A stretch of DNA of 64,000 nt. Source: Solenopsis invicta (lineage: Eukaryota; Arthropoda; Insecta; Hymenoptera; Formicidae). The notes under the pieces were generated by a model that ran no database searches, was not told where the DNA came from, and saw nothing but the letters and a program-made list of their open reading frames with translations. Below, one piece after another: positions 36,087 through 49,019 of the stretch. Within the stretch, counting starts at the first letter, position 1; each line of letters opens with the position of its first letter. The stretch covers positions 9,244,210-9,308,209 of the forward strand of contig NC_052672.1 of NCBI RefSeq assembly GCF_016802725.1, in the 5' to 3' direction. A program made the translations under genes and the position numbers.

Positions 36087-36842
36087 ATGAGACGCTTATG
36101 CGTATGCGCATAAGGACTTCGCGCACGTCAGGTGACAGACACGAGAAAGTTCCATAGGCATAATAATAGTAAGAACAGGCCGCTAAATTTAACCGTCGGT
36201 TAGATAAAAAAATGCTTAATAGGTTTTGTCCTTGGATTTGCCTATATGGAATAAAAATTCTGGAAGGCAAGAGAATACTCCAGTAACACTGCGTGAATTA
36301 AAGGCAATAAAAATATTGTGGGAGCACTGTGCCATTGGTATTCTGTAGATAATAAGGAAGAATGCTTAAATCCAGTGCAAATGGAAATACAAGGGTACAT
36401 AGATGTTAAACAATATGTTATAACTATTTCAGCTCCATGCATGACTGATTTAAACTTAAGGCTAAGCCATGATGTTTTTGAAAAGATAAAAAAGTATTTA
36501 TAATTATTATATAATACTTTTATAACTTTGTTATGATATCATATTTTTATAACTTTTTTATGATTATTATAACAAGCTACTTTGTGAATTAAATAAAGTT
36601 TATGAATACTATAAAATACTTTTTATTTTCTTACTTTTTCATGATGTACATTTAATAAATACTCGTAATATTATATATAATATTATATATATTATTTTAA
36701 ACTTTTTAAAGAATTGGCATGTTGCTTTACAAGTTAAATAAAATCTAATCAATCATATTAAAATTATTTAAAGCATTAATTAATGATTTCTATTATTATA
36801 TATTATAATTTAAAATTATGATAAATTTGTAACAATATTTAC
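36087..36842 (+). other. palindrome loop with an unrecognised 61-codon frame
   Basis: This asymmetric centre contains a frame at 36318-36503 (MGALCHWYSVDNKEECLNP... ending VFEKIKKYL). It looks protein-like, with unbiased composition and codon use unlike the AT-rich surroundings. A related frame just upstream (LRELKAIKILWEHC, about 36292-36333) seems to continue into it after a frameshift. The product is not recognised; it may be a fragment of a captured host gene. The remainder (36504-36842) is AT-rich with nothing recognised. Confidence 0.35.
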
Positions 36843-37300
36843 ATTGAAATTAGCAATAATAACAAGTAATACTATTGAAATCATTTGCAATCACAATAAA
36901 ATCATTTGTAATCACTGCTATCACAATGATATCATTTGTAATCACTGTGATATCATTTGTAATCACAATGAAATCAGCTGTGATCACAATCGATTTCACA
37001 CAGTCGTATAAAATCACTTTAGTAGTTGTAATCACATCGTAATCAACTGTAATCAGATGTAATCAACTGTACTTTATAATGACGTGTACATCAAATAGCT
37101 GAGCGAATGGCCCCTCGAGTCAACCACTTGCAAGGATCTGTCTCGCATGTGCATGCTCTCGATCTAGGAAATCGGTGGTGAAAGAGGTGCACATGAGAGT
37201 ACATTATTATCATTAGTATCATTACATTTTTAATAATTTTTTACGCACCACGCCGAGCCGCAGTTTGATTCCTGCCGTCTAGGCGTTTCTCCGAGGTATC
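36843..37300 (-). repeat. right arm of the large palindrome
   Basis: Inverted, nearly identical copy of 35231-35677, including the TGATTAC-type repeats. Very high arm identity implies a recent inverted duplication or ongoing gene conversion between the arms. Confidence 0.9.
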
Positions 37301-40300
37301 GTTTTCCTGTTATTGCAATAAATTTGATATTGTTTAAATAATTTTTCGTAGCCGTGCGCATTTTTTTAAATTTTTCTTACTAGTCGGGATTGATTTAGAA
37401 GCCTACAATAATGTTCTAAAAAAATTTGCAGCCCCGACCGAGACTTCGTTTTCCTGTTTTTGCAATAAATTTTATATTGTTTAAATAATTTTTCGTAGCT
37501 GTGCGCATTTTTTAAAATTTTTCTCATTAGTCGAGATTTATTTAGAAGGCTATAATGATGTTCTAAAAAAATTTGCAGCCCCCACCGAGGTTTCGTTTTC
37601 CTGTTTTTGCAATAAATTTTATATTGATTAAATAATTTTTCGTAGCCGTGCGCATTTTTTTTAATTTTTCTTACTAGTCGGCATTGATTTAGAAGCCAAC
37701 AATAATGTTCTAAAAAAATTTGCAGCCCCGACCGAGACTTCGTTTTCCTGTTTTTGCAATAAATTTTATATTGTTTAAATAATTTTTCGTAGCTGTGCGC
37801 ATTATTTAAAATTTTTCTCATTAGTCGAGATTTATTTAGAAGGCTATAATGATGTTCTAAAAAAATTTGCAGCCCCCACCGAGGTTTTGTTTTCCTGTTT
37901 TTGCAATAAATTTTATATTGTTTAAATAATTTTTCGTAGACGTGCGCATTTTTTTTAATTTTTCTCATTAGTCGAGATTTATTTAGAAGGCTATAATAAT
38001 GTTGTAAAAAAATTTGCAGCCTCGACCGAGACTTCGTTTTTCTGTTTTTGCAATAAATTTTATATTTTTTAAATAATTTTTCGTAGCCAAGCGCATTTTT
38101 TTTAATTTTTCTCATTAGTCGAGATTTATTTAGAAGGCTGTAATGATGTTCTAAAAAAATTTGCAGCCCCGACCGAGGTTTCGTTTTCCTGTTTTTGCAA
38201 TAAATTTTTTATTGTTTTAATAATTTTTCGTAGCCGTGCGCATTGTTTTTAATTTTTCTTACTACTCGGGATTGATTTAGAAGCATACAATAATGTTCTA
38301 AAAAAATTTGCAGCCCCGACCGAGACTTCGTTTTTCTGTTTTTGCAATAAATTTTATATTGTTTAAATAATTTTTCGTAGCCGTGCGCATTTTTTTTAAT
38401 TTTTCTCATTAGTCAAGATTTATTTAGAATGTTATAATAATGTTGTAAAAAAATTTGCAGCCTCGACCGAGACTTCGTTTTTCTGTTTTTGCAATAAATT
38501 TTATATTTTTTAAATAATTTTTCGTAGCCGTACGCATTTTTTTTAATTTTTCTCATTAATCGAGATTTATTTAGAAGCCTACAATAATGTTCTAAAAAAA
38601 TTTGAAGCCTCGACCGAGACTTCGTTTTTCTGTTTTTGCAATAAATTTTATATTGTTTAAATAATTTTTCGTAGCCAAGCAAATTTTTTTTAATTTTTCT
38701 CATTAGTCGAGATTTATATAGAAGGCTATAATGATGTTCTAAAAAAATTTGCAGCCCCGACCGAGACTTCGTTTTTCTGTTTTTGCAATAAATTTTATAT
38801 TGTTTAAATAATTTTTCGTAGCCGTGCGCATTTTTTTTAATTTTTCTTACTAGTCGGGATTGATTTAGAAGCCTACAATAATGTTCTAAAAAAATTTGCA
38901 GCCCCGATCGAGACTTCGTTTTTCTGTTTTTGCAATAAGTTTTATATTGTTTAAATAATTTTTCGTAGTCATGCGCATTTTTTTTAATTTTTCTCATTAA
39001 TCGAGATTTATTTAGAAGGCTATAATGATGTTCTAAAAAAATTTGCAGCCCCGACCGAGGTTTCGTTTTCCTGTTTTTGCAACAAATTTTATATTGTTTA
39101 AATAATTTTTTGTAGCCGTGGGCATTTTTTTTAATTTTTCTCATTAATCGAGATTTATTTAGAAGGCTATAATGATGTTCTAAAAAAATTTGCAGCACCG
39201 ACCGAGGTTTCGTTTTCCTGTTTTTGCAATAAATTTTATATTGTTTAAATAATTTTTCGTAGACGTGCGCATTTTTTTTAATTTTTCTCATTAGTCGAGA
39301 TTTATTTAGAAGGCTATAATAATGTTCTAAAAAAATTTGCAGCCCCGACCGAGACTTCGTTTTTCTGTTTTTGCAATAAATTTTATATTGTTTAAATAAT
39401 TTTTCGTAGCCGTACGCATTTTTTTTAATTTTTCTCATTAATCGAGATTTATTTAGAAGCCTACAATAATGTTCTAAAAAAATTTGCAGCCCCGACCGAG
39501 ACTTCGCTTTTTTGTTTTTGCAATAAATTTTATATTGTTTAAATAATTTTTCGTAGCCAAGCGCATTTTTTTTAATTTTTCTCATTAGTCGAGATTTATT
39601 TAGAAGGCTATAATGATGTTCTAAAAAAAATTGCAGCCCCGACCGAGACTTCGTTTTTCTGTTTTTGCAATAAATTTTATATTTTTTAAATAATTTTTCG
39701 TAGCCAAGCGCATTTTTTTTAATTTTTCTCATTAGTCGAGATTTATTTAGAAGGCTGTAATGATGTTCTAAAAAAATTTGCAGCCCCGACCGAGGTTTCG
39801 TTTTCCTGTTTTTGCAATAAATTTTTTATTGTTTTAATAATTTTTCGTAGCCGTGCGCATTGTTTTTAATTTTTCTTACTACTCGGGATTGATTTAGAAG
39901 CATACAATAATGTTCTAAAAAAATTTGCAGCACCGACCGAGGTTTCGTTTTCCTGTTTTTGCAATAAATTTTATATTGTTTAAATAATTTTTGTAGACGT
40001 GCGCATTTTTTTAAATTTTTCTCATTAGTCGAGATTTATTTAGAAGGCTATAATAATGTTCTAAAAAAATTTGCAGCTCCGACCGAGACTTCGTTTTTCT
40101 GTTTTTGCAATAAATTTTATATTGTTTAAATAATTTTTCGTAGCCGTACGCATTTTTTTTAATTTTTCTCATTAATCGAGATTTATTTAGAAGCCTACAA
40201 TAATGTTCTAAAAAAATTTGCAGCCCCGACCGAGACTTCGCTTTTTTGTTTTTGCAATAAATTTTATATTGTTTAAATAATTTTTCGTAGCCAAGCGCAT

Positions 40301-41679
40301 TTTTTTTAATTTTTCTCATTAGTCGAGATTTATTTAGAAGGCTATAATGATGTTCTAAAAAAAATTGCAGCCCCGACCGAGACTTCGTTTTTCTGTTTTT
40401 GCAATAAATTTTATATTTTTTAAATAATTTTTCGTAGCCAAGCGCATTTTTTTTAATTTTTCTCATTAGTCGAGATTTATTTAGAAGGCTGTAATGATGT
40501 TCTAAAAAAATTTGCAGCCCCGACCGAGGTTTCGTTTTCCTGTTTTTGCAATAAATTTTTTATTGTTTTAATAATTTTTCGTAGCCGTGCGCATTGTTTT
40601 TAATTTTTCTTACTACTCGGGATTGATTTAGAAGCATACAATAATGTTCTAAAAAAATTTGCAGCCCCGACCGAGACTTCGTTTTTCTGTTTTTGCAATA
40701 AATTTTATATTGTTTAAATAATTTTTCGTAGCCGTGCGCATTTTTTTTAATTTTTCTCATTAGTCAAGATTTATTTAGAATGCTATAATAATGTTGTAAA
40801 AAAATTTGCAGCCTCGACCGAGACTTCGTTTTTCTGTTTTTGCAATAAATTTTATATTTTTTAAATAATTTTTCGTAGCCGTACGCATTTTTTTTAATTT
40901 TTCTCATTAATCGAGATTTATTTAGAAGCCTACAATAATGTTCTAAAAAAATTTGAAGCCTCGACCGAGACTTCGTTTTTCTGTTTTTGCAATAAATTTT
41001 ATATTGTTTAAATAATTTTTCGTAGCCAAGCGCATTTTTTTTAATTTTTCTCATTAGTCGAGATTTATATAGAAGGCTATAATGATTTTCTAAAAAAATT
41101 TGCAGCCCCGACCGAGACTTCGTTTTTCTGTTTTTGCAATAAATTTTATATTGTTTAAATAATTTTTCGTAGCCAAGCGCATTTTTTTTAATTTTTCTCA
41201 TTAGTCGAGATTTATTTAGAAGGCTACAATGATGTTCTAAAAAAATTTGCAGCCCCGACCGAGGTTTCGTTTTCCTGTTTTTGCAATAAATTTTATATTG
41301 TTTAAATAATTTTTCGTAGCCGTGCGCATTTTTTTTAATTTTTCTCATTAGTCGAGATTTATTTAGAAGGCTATAATAATGTTCTAAAAAAATTTGCAGC
41401 CCCGACCGAGACTTTGTTTTTCTGTTTTTGCAATAAATTTTATATTGTTTAAATAATTTTTCGTATCCGTACGCATTTTTTTTAATTTTTTCTCATTAAT
41501 CGAGATTTATTTAGAAGACTACAATAATGTTCTAAAAAAATTTGCCGCCCCGACCGAGACTTCGTTTTTCTGTTTTTGCAATAAATTTTATATTATTTAA
41601 ATAATTTTTCGTAGCCAAGTGCATTTTTGTTAATTTTTCTCATTATTCGAGATTTATTTAGAAGGCTATAATGATGTTC
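37301..41679 (-). repeat. 146/147-bp satellite, array C, inverted (about 30 units)
   Basis: Same unit as arrays A and B, on the opposite strand and dominated by a variant with TCTCGA(C/T)TAATGAG in place of TCCCGACTAGTAAG. Most units are exactly 147 bp, so - strand frames run through several units: 37366-38115 (249 aa), 38413-39732 (439 aa, nine units) and 40764-41348 (194 aa). Internal duplication offsets of 2,351 bp (16 units) and 734 bp (5 units) are visible. The array is cut by the LINE at 41680. Confidence 0.94.
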
Positions 41680-42038
41680 GGGGGCTAAATGGCTGATAAT
41701 GGGTCTCTGAGGTCAGGTAAGCAGTCGGCACTTCCTTGACAACAAAACTCGGAGAAACGCCCGCAGCTTCCTTTGAAGTGTCTCAGCAAATCCTACTTCC
41801 ACGTCCAAGAAGACTACGGTCGCATGGCCCCCGGACAATGTTCTTCTGGTCCTGCCAGATAGAATAGCTGACGGTTGAGGGTGAATAGCGAGTTTCCGGC
41901 GCCTGAAAACTGGAACAGGCCGACTAAGGGTAGTTCCCCTCGACAGAAAGGACTTCGCACTTCTGGAGGCGATAAGGTGGCAGCCCCACCACCGGAATCG
42001 GATACAGTAGGCCAATCACTTACTTATCTTAAACACAC

Positions 42039-43769
42039 ATGATTACTGAATCCTCTATGAAAAATAACCGGACGGATCACAGGGAAACGACATTGGCAAG
42101 GAAACGGACAAGAATCGGCTGCTGGAATGTGAGAACTCTATATGAAACATCAAGACTAGCGCAACTAATGAAAGAGTTCAATCAATATAAGCTAGAAATA
42201 CTCGGTATCAGCGAGATGAGGTGGAATGACTCTGGTGAGCACATGGCTGCTGGTGGGGAGACGATCATCTTTTCAGGCAAGCCGTCGGGAGAGGCGCATG
42301 AGAGCGTTGTAGGCATGATCCTAAGTAAAACTGCGAAGCTTTGCCTCCTTAATTGGAAACCCATATCAGATAGATTGATTACGGCGCGCTTTAGAACGCA
42401 CGCAAGAAACTTAACAATAGTCCAGTGCTATGCGCCGACAGAACAAGCTCCACTGGAAACTAAGGAAGACTTTTACGATCAACTCTCTTCCACAATTACA
42501 AATACCCCGAAGGGTGATATTCTGCTACTCATGGGAGACCTTAATGCGAAAGTTGGCAGCGACAACAGAGGTCTGGAGCACATAATGGGGCGCTGTGGGA
42601 TGGGCACCAGAAATATAAACGGTGGGCTGCTGCAGGACCTTTGCCTTCAGCACAATCTATTAATTGGAGGAACGCTATTCCCGCACAAAGACATACATAA
42701 GGTAACATGGATGTCTCCAGACCACAGAACAAATAATCAGATTGACCATCTTCTGATCTCAAAAACCTGGAGAAGATCGCTATTGGATGTTAGGAATAGG
42801 AGGGGTGCTGACATAGGCAGCGACCATCACTTGCTGCTGGCAACACTACAAATAAAATTAGCCAAAATTGCTACCGCGGCAGCCCCCGCCACACGGAAAA
42901 AGTTCCAGCTCGATAGGCTTAAAACTCCCGCAACCTTGCAGCACTACAAAGGAAAATATAGAGAAGTGACATCCAATCTTATAAAAGACCGCACGGAGGA
43001 GTGGGAGATAGTTAGTAACCAAATAACAAGCATGACGAAGGAAGTACTAGGAACTAAAAGTGCTAAGAGGAAGGAATGGCTTGGCGAAGAGACCTGGGAG
43101 CTCATAGAAAGACGCAAAGCAATTAAGCAGGAAATAAATCATGCTAATTTGGACACGGATATAGCGGCTCTCACCAGACTCTATAACGATATCAATCGTA
43201 ATATCAAAAGAAGTGCAATAAGGGACAGGAGAAGATGGATCAACTCACTAGCCGAGGCAGCGCAAACCGCTGCAGAATCTCATAACAGCAGAGAACTTTA
43301 TAGAATCACTAAGAGGTTGAGTGCGCGAAGCTTTAATATCAACGTTCCGGTGCGAAGCAAGGAGGGGGACCTACTGAATACAAGGGAGGACCAACTGAGC
43401 AGATGGAGAGAATATTTTGAGCAATTGTTGAATAACACGGCCCAGACTGATAATACTCAGGACGTGACGGAGTGCGACGAGGGCATTGTAAACGATCCTG
43501 AAGAAGCTCTGAACATAAACTGCGAGGTCCCGGGCAAGTCGGAAATCAGGACAGCTGTAAGAGAATTGAAAAACAACAAGGCGGCAGGTCCAGACGACAT
43601 TCCTGCCGAAATCTTAAAAGCCGACGTCGAGGCAACAGTGGAACTCCTGTACCCATTACTCAAGCATGCCTGGGATAACAATTCTTTCAATCCCTCTTGG
43701 AAGGAAGGCTTAATAGTTAAAATCCCCAAAAAGGGTAACTTAATGGAATGTGCAATTGGCGCGGTATAA
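42039..43769 (+). pseudogene. LINE endonuclease and first part of reverse transcriptase
   Basis: The 576-residue frame begins MITESSMKNNRTDHRE. The apurinic-like endonuclease domain (about residues 28-270) shows the Asn of GCWNVRTLYE, the Glu of GISEMRWND, GDLNAKVG and SDHHLL, in the usual order of metal-binding and catalytic residues. A linker with coiled-coil tendency follows, and then the start of reverse transcriptase (NNKAAGPDDIPAEILK, KIPKKGN). The frame is lost at about 43745-43760, where one or two bases have changed; translation then runs to a false stop. The rest of the enzyme continues in another frame from 43748. Confidence 0.88.
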
Positions 43770-45028
43770 CGCTGCTAAACACTGTAAATAAAATAGTGGC
43801 ATCTGTAATACAGAAGAGGCTTACCACGACCTTGGAACCTAAACTAAGGCAAGAGCAATGTGGATTTAGACCCAATAGGTCGTGCATTGACCATGTTAAT
43901 ACCCTGAGGATAATAATAGAACAATCTGCGGAGTGGCGCTCCTCTTTGTACTTGGTCTTCGTCGACTTCCAAAGAGCATTCGATAGCATCAAACACGTAG
44001 CTATTTGGAACACGCTCAAACAATTAAAAGTCCCATCGAAACTAACAGATATAATCAAGAAGCTATATAGTGACGCTACTTGCACGGTGCTTCACAATGG
44101 ATCCAGAAGTGACCCCTTTCCAATCTTGAAGGGCATTAGGCAGGGGTGCACACTCTCCCCCCTCCTTTTTAACCTGGTTCTGGATTCAATAATGGCTAAG
44201 GTTGCTAGCAAAACACGAGGCATCCAATGGACATCATTCTCGCAGTTGGGGGACTTAGCATATGCAGATGATATCTGCTTCATGACGCATTCCTTCTCGG
44301 ACATGCAAAGAAAGCTGTCCCTGCTGGAAACTGAAGCCATAAAGGTAGGACTACACATTAATATTCAGAAAACGGAATCGATGAGGATATGCGCTAGGAA
44401 CAAACAACCATTCCAAATCGGAGGTCAGCCTATCAAGGATACTGAAAATTTTACGTATCTTGGTTGTGTGGTCAGTCCGGACGGTGGCGCGTCTCGGGAT
44501 GTCGAGACTAGGCTGCGTAAGGCCAAACAAGCTTTCGGCGTACTTAACAAGGTGTGGAGCTCTCAAGAGTATTCAACCCACACTAAGCTGCGCATTTTCA
44601 GGACCAACGTGCTTTCCGTATTGTTTTACGGATGCGAGACCTGGAAGACATCTACTCTAATCCACGCTCAAATACAGACCTTTGTCAACAAATGTCTGAG
44701 AAGAATTTTGCGAATTTTTTGGCCAAACGTGATTTCTAACGTCGAGCTGTGGCAACGGACAGGACAGAAACCTATAATAACAGAACTGAAGCTGCGTAAA
44801 TGGAAATGGATCGGCCACACGCTGAGAAAATCAGACCCCAGCATCACCAAACAAGCATTGGAGTGGAACCCTCAGGGACAAAGGAGACGTGGCAGACCCC
44901 CGCAATCCTGGCGTCGTACGGTGCAGGAAGAGCTGAGACACTGCGGAAAAACCTGGACGGAAATCAAAGCCATGGCCCCAAATAGAACCAGATGGAGGGT
45001 TTTCATAGAGGCCCTATGCTCCACTTAA
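43748..45028 (+). pseudogene. LINE reverse transcriptase, main part
   Basis: This frame continues the enzyme after the frameshift: NWRGITLLNTVNKI, EQCGFRPNRSCIDH, FVDFQRAFDSI (first catalytic Asp), GIRQGCTLSPLLF, LAYADDICF (catalytic Asp pair) and YLGCVVSPDGG. The C-terminal part has KWKWIGHTLR and GRRRGRPPQSWRR-type basic motifs typical of RTE-like proteins. It ends at 45028 after FIEALCST. Except for the junction, no stops are seen, so the copy is recent though disabled in its present form. Confidence 0.88.
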
Positions 45029-45062
45029 GAGTTCTAGGAACATATATATATATATATTTTTT

Positions 45063-47320
45063 TTTAATAGCATAAAGAGATTTTACTTTTTAACATAAAG
45101 AAATATTCTCAAATATAAATGTTTTAAAAAATAATTGTCTTAAATGAATTATGAGTTTGAATAAATAATTAAAAGTTTCTTTTTTTATTTCCTTTAATCT
45201 CGATTTGCGCATAACAGTACAGTCAAATCTAATATTATTATGTAGAGAAACAAATATTCTTTCATAAATCATTGTTGAAAATTGTGCAAATATATATATT
45301 TTTTAAATCTCTCTTAACATGTATAAAAATTGAAATATATAGCTTGAAAGCGGATAAAAGGAAATTTTGTAATTCTTTAAAAAGTAACATAGAATTTTAA
45401 AGCACTTTTAATTATCTTTTTACACTGTATGAACGATTATAAGTATACAACAGATAACTGCATGTAATAATAACATGCAGTGCATTAAAACAGTAAGAAT
45501 TATTAAAAGGACTTAGTTATCTATTAAATATTCATGTCTAGATTTTCGTATATGTATACTTAACCCTTTACTCATTAATGGTCTCTATTGTTATTACAGT
45601 TTAACTCAAGAATATTTTATGCTTAAAATAGCGCCAAGAATAATTTAATCTCCGATAAAAAGAATAAATTAAATTATTTTTAGAACAAAGTGAAAAGACA
45701 TTCTTAGTTGTAAACAGATTTTATTTTATTTAAAGAATAGCGTTTTGCGCCTATTCAACACTATATATTCTTGCATTAGGATTATTCTTTCTTCACTCTT
45801 TGCCAACTTATGCCCGATGCCTATATGGGCGGGCGGATCTGCTGTAGCGGATTCATTATTTATTTTACTTATGTTAACTCTGTGGGTAGCAGATCCGTCT
45901 GTGTGTACAGGCAATTGGCATTTCTCTATGACAAAGTCGGCCATCTGTTAATTAGAATATAGATTAGATAAGACGAGCTGAACATTTCACTTTTATTGAA
46001 GTTTGAATTACATTTAGAAGCATGCCCTATGGATATAATATTTCACTTACGAAACTATCCTAACTTCATTTATTTCCGTCATTTGATTGATCTGGGATCC
46101 ACCGAGCTCTCATCCACACTATTGCTTACGAATGCGAAACAAGTGATCTTCGAATATGAGTCGAGCGCACTTTCGATTTTATGTAATTCTTAATCTAACT
46201 ATAAGAATAAGTAACTTTCAAATAATGTGATCAAGCTTGTTGCGAGAACAACATGATATTAGAAACAAGAGAAACGATTTTAAAAATAAAATATACTTTG
46301 CACAAATTTATTTATTACTGATGCGAACAGTTGTAATTGAAGAGAGCATTAGATGCTTAAATGAAAACAAATAGCATTCAAGTATTTATTTATATTTTAC
46401 GAAACGTAAACTCTAAAAAATTTAATAAAATTGGTTTTTTGTTTGTTTCATTTGATTGTTTCTTTGTTGCAATAACAACGAGAAAGAACAAACATCACAA
46501 TTGTTTTCCATGATACATTATACATAATCTGAATTAAATGTTTTTTAATACAACTTATATAGAGGTTTACTTTTGAATAAGTTTTTATACATTTTTCTGG
46601 GCGCGCACGATCGTGATCGCGTGCTTCAGCAGTGAATGAACCCGCTCGCTGCGCAATCAATGCGTAGTACGATCGAATGATCAATCAACGTATTTATTAA
46701 AAATTCTGGTCGTTTTCTCGGTCGCGCCTATTTTTGAATGCAAATAAACGTATAGGAACTATGCATCGTGAAATGTTAATATTTCAAGCTATTTTGGGAT
46801 GACCTCGAAAATAAATTGTCGACACTGAGAAATTTTTCTAGAAATAGCTTGGCTATGCATATTTCGATAATATTCTACAAATATTCCAATAAATATCAAA
46901 TATTTAGAATATTACGGGAATATTTTTTAGATATTCTCAAAGATTATTATACATATAAATATTTTAGAAAAAATATTGAAAATATTTTATAATCATTCTA
47001 AAAATATATGTTATGTATTCATAAAGGCGGATTATCGATAACCAATTAAAAAAGAAACAGCTTCACGCAGTGTTTCCTTTGATTTGTTGTTACAAAAGCT
47101 TGAGGATAAGCGAGGATATAAATTAACGAGCGAGTATTCTAAACACACACTTTTTCTCATATCTTCCGAAACGATCCGTTTTACATATTGGAGCAACATT
47201 CTCCCGTTCGCAAGAGATCGTTCCGAAAAATAAGTCGCTATAACGACTTGTGATTTCGAACGAGGCTTCCGCTGGAAGAGCAAGGAATAAATCTTGGTAA
47301 TAAGGAACGGAATATTTCTT
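45063..47320. other. AT-rich stretch without a firm gene
   Basis: One frame on the - strand (45726-45944; MADFVIEKCQLPVHTDGSAT...) has protein-like composition and could be an exon of an unrecognised gene. The opposite strand is also open (45745-45951), so coding status is uncertain. A CG-rich patch at about 46595-46680 contains CGATCG palindromes. Nothing else was recognised. Confidence 0.3.
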
Positions 47321-47329
47321 TACTGATTC

Positions 47330-47402
47330 GACGCGTGGATTCCCGCCGTCGAATTATTCGTCTCGGGTTCTGATGAAGGTTCCGATGTAATCGAAACGCG
47401 TT
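47330..47402 (+). ncRNA. hammerhead-ribozyme-like motif
   Basis: CTGATGA (47370-47376) and GAAAC (about 47393-47397) are spaced as in a hammerhead core, with a possible stem II (GGTT/AATC). Flanking ACGCGT at 47331-47336 can pair over 6 bp with ACGCGT after GAAA as stem III, and CCCG/CGGG could form part of stem I. Weak points: the base at the cleavage position would be G, and the first stem II pair is A/C. Hammerheads are common in Penelope-like elements, and a Penelope-like tail lies at 31.2 kb. Possibly a degraded ribozyme. Confidence 0.35.
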
Positions 47403-47608
47403 TGAATGTATTCGCTAATTTTTACTCCGCTTTTATAATTGATAATTTTTGAATATATTGGTTTTACAATTGATAATATTTTAAAAAATTTTTTCCAAAT
47501 TTGTAGTATTGTGTGGAATAATAACTGCTCAAAAAATTAATAACTGCTCCAATTGTCCATTTCTTATTGTTAATTATATATCATTTATATATAATTTTAC
47601 ATATAATT

Positions 47609-47612
<4 letters not shown>

Positions 47613-47664
<52 letters not shown>
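47613..47664. repeat. (TA)n microsatellite
   Basis: About 26 TA steps. The purine-rich stretch that follows (47690-47940) is open in several frames on both strands but has no recognised product. Confidence 0.9.
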
Positions 47665-47667
<3 letters not shown>

Positions 47668-47689
47668 AGCGAATTAGAGCGTTTAACCG

Positions 47690-48713
47690 AATTGTGAAGC
47701 GTAGTGAAAAAAAAGAAGGAAGATAGAGGAGAGAGATAGGTATGGGTGAAAGTGGGAAATATGCCCAGCGTAAAGGGAAAAGCGGGAGACGAGCGAGGAG
47801 AACGATGGAATGTGAGAGAAGGAAATGGAAGAATAGAAGGAACGTCAGGACGGGAGCGTGGCGAGGGAAAGGAGTCGGGGACCGGAGAATTAAGAGACAG
47901 AAGCCATGGGACTGCAACTTCATGTTAAACGATGGAAACGGTGGGAACACAAGCAATCGACGCGATCCAAGTGGCCTGGCCTTGATACTACATGATCTAT
48001 ATATATATATATGGCTACTCTACATTAATTTTAAAGTCTTTGGCCCACACTTAGAATTTTTATCGATAAATGTTTTTAAACATATAATATATATAACGGA
48101 CATTAGGTGCAATTAAATAAGAGGTACAAAAAAGAGTAAATTAATTAATGTTACATAGAAATATATTTTTATTTCACAAAATAATGACAAATACACATAA
48201 CTTAATTTTTATTTATAGCTAAACTTACAATTAGTTGTAATAATAAGATAATGTATAAAAATACATGGTAAAATAACATTATTTTTCTTATTCTAAAAAG
48301 CTCTGAAAAAGCAGTGATATTTTTTGCTACATTACCCTACAGCTATGACAAAATTTTTGTCTTTTAGTAGAGTTGCAATCTTAAGAAGTACTACTATTTA
48401 TTAAGTAATTTTTAAAGACTAAATAAAAACTAATTTAAAAAAAAGTAGTAAAAGTATTTGATATTTTAAACGTAACAAATCAAACACTATAATCAAAACT
48501 GAAAATAAAAACAAAAAGTATACAAAAAAAAATTAAATATAACTCTGTTTTTTCTATATTTATTAAAAATAATACTGATTGCATCATTAATACTTAAGAG
48601 TTACTTATGGTAATAAAACTTTGAAAAAGAAAACTGTATCACAAAATCTTCGAAAATATAATAAAAATATACTAAAAATGTAAATAAATAAAATATGAAA
48701 AAAAGGAACTATA
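47690..48713. other. non-coding stretch downstream of the P-element gene
   Basis: A purine-rich part (47690-47940) is followed by AT-rich sequence (48000-48713). The P element's terminal inverted repeat should lie here or further left, but none could be paired with the other side. Confidence 0.35.
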
Positions 48714-49019
48714 TCATAATGACTTAAATTGCTTGGTTTTCTCGTAATGTCCCGAAGTGAATTGTACTGGTTTTTTCTTATCTTTAACATACTTATCTAT
48801 TAAAAATGCTAAACTATTTTTGACGATTATATTGTCACAACGATGAATACTACAGAATTCACTGTTGTAGTTGTGGAAAAATATATTTTTAAAAGTCGAT
48901 TCCAAATTTGATTTATGACCATTTTCATCGCAATAGTGAAATAATTGATCGTGCACGTGTTGTATTAAAGTAATCACCTTATTACTTGGATACGTCAATA
49001 AATCTTTTTCTGCACTGAG

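Larger units (their letters stand above)
41680..45057 (+). mobile_element. RTE-like LINE, near full length
   Basis: Satellite similarity stops abruptly at GATGTTC (41679) and a LINE begins. It has a 5' untranslated region of about 360 bp, an endonuclease/reverse transcriptase region in two overlapping frames (42039-45028), a very short 3' tail and a (TA)n/T-rich end (about 45040-45062). The 3.4-kb size, single polyprotein and simple-repeat tail fit the RTE group. No target duplication was identified. Confidence 0.8.

Noticed and set aside
23905..41679. Many open frames of 60-440 codons inside the satellite, on both strands
   Set aside because: They are translations of one tandemly copied unit. 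They start and stop wherever a 146-bp unit shifts the frame, so they are listed as repeats and not genes.
47597..48116. 119- and 124-codon overlapping frames on opposite strands
   Set aside because: The purine-rich tract and (TA)n repeat keep several frames open; no family and no splice or start context.
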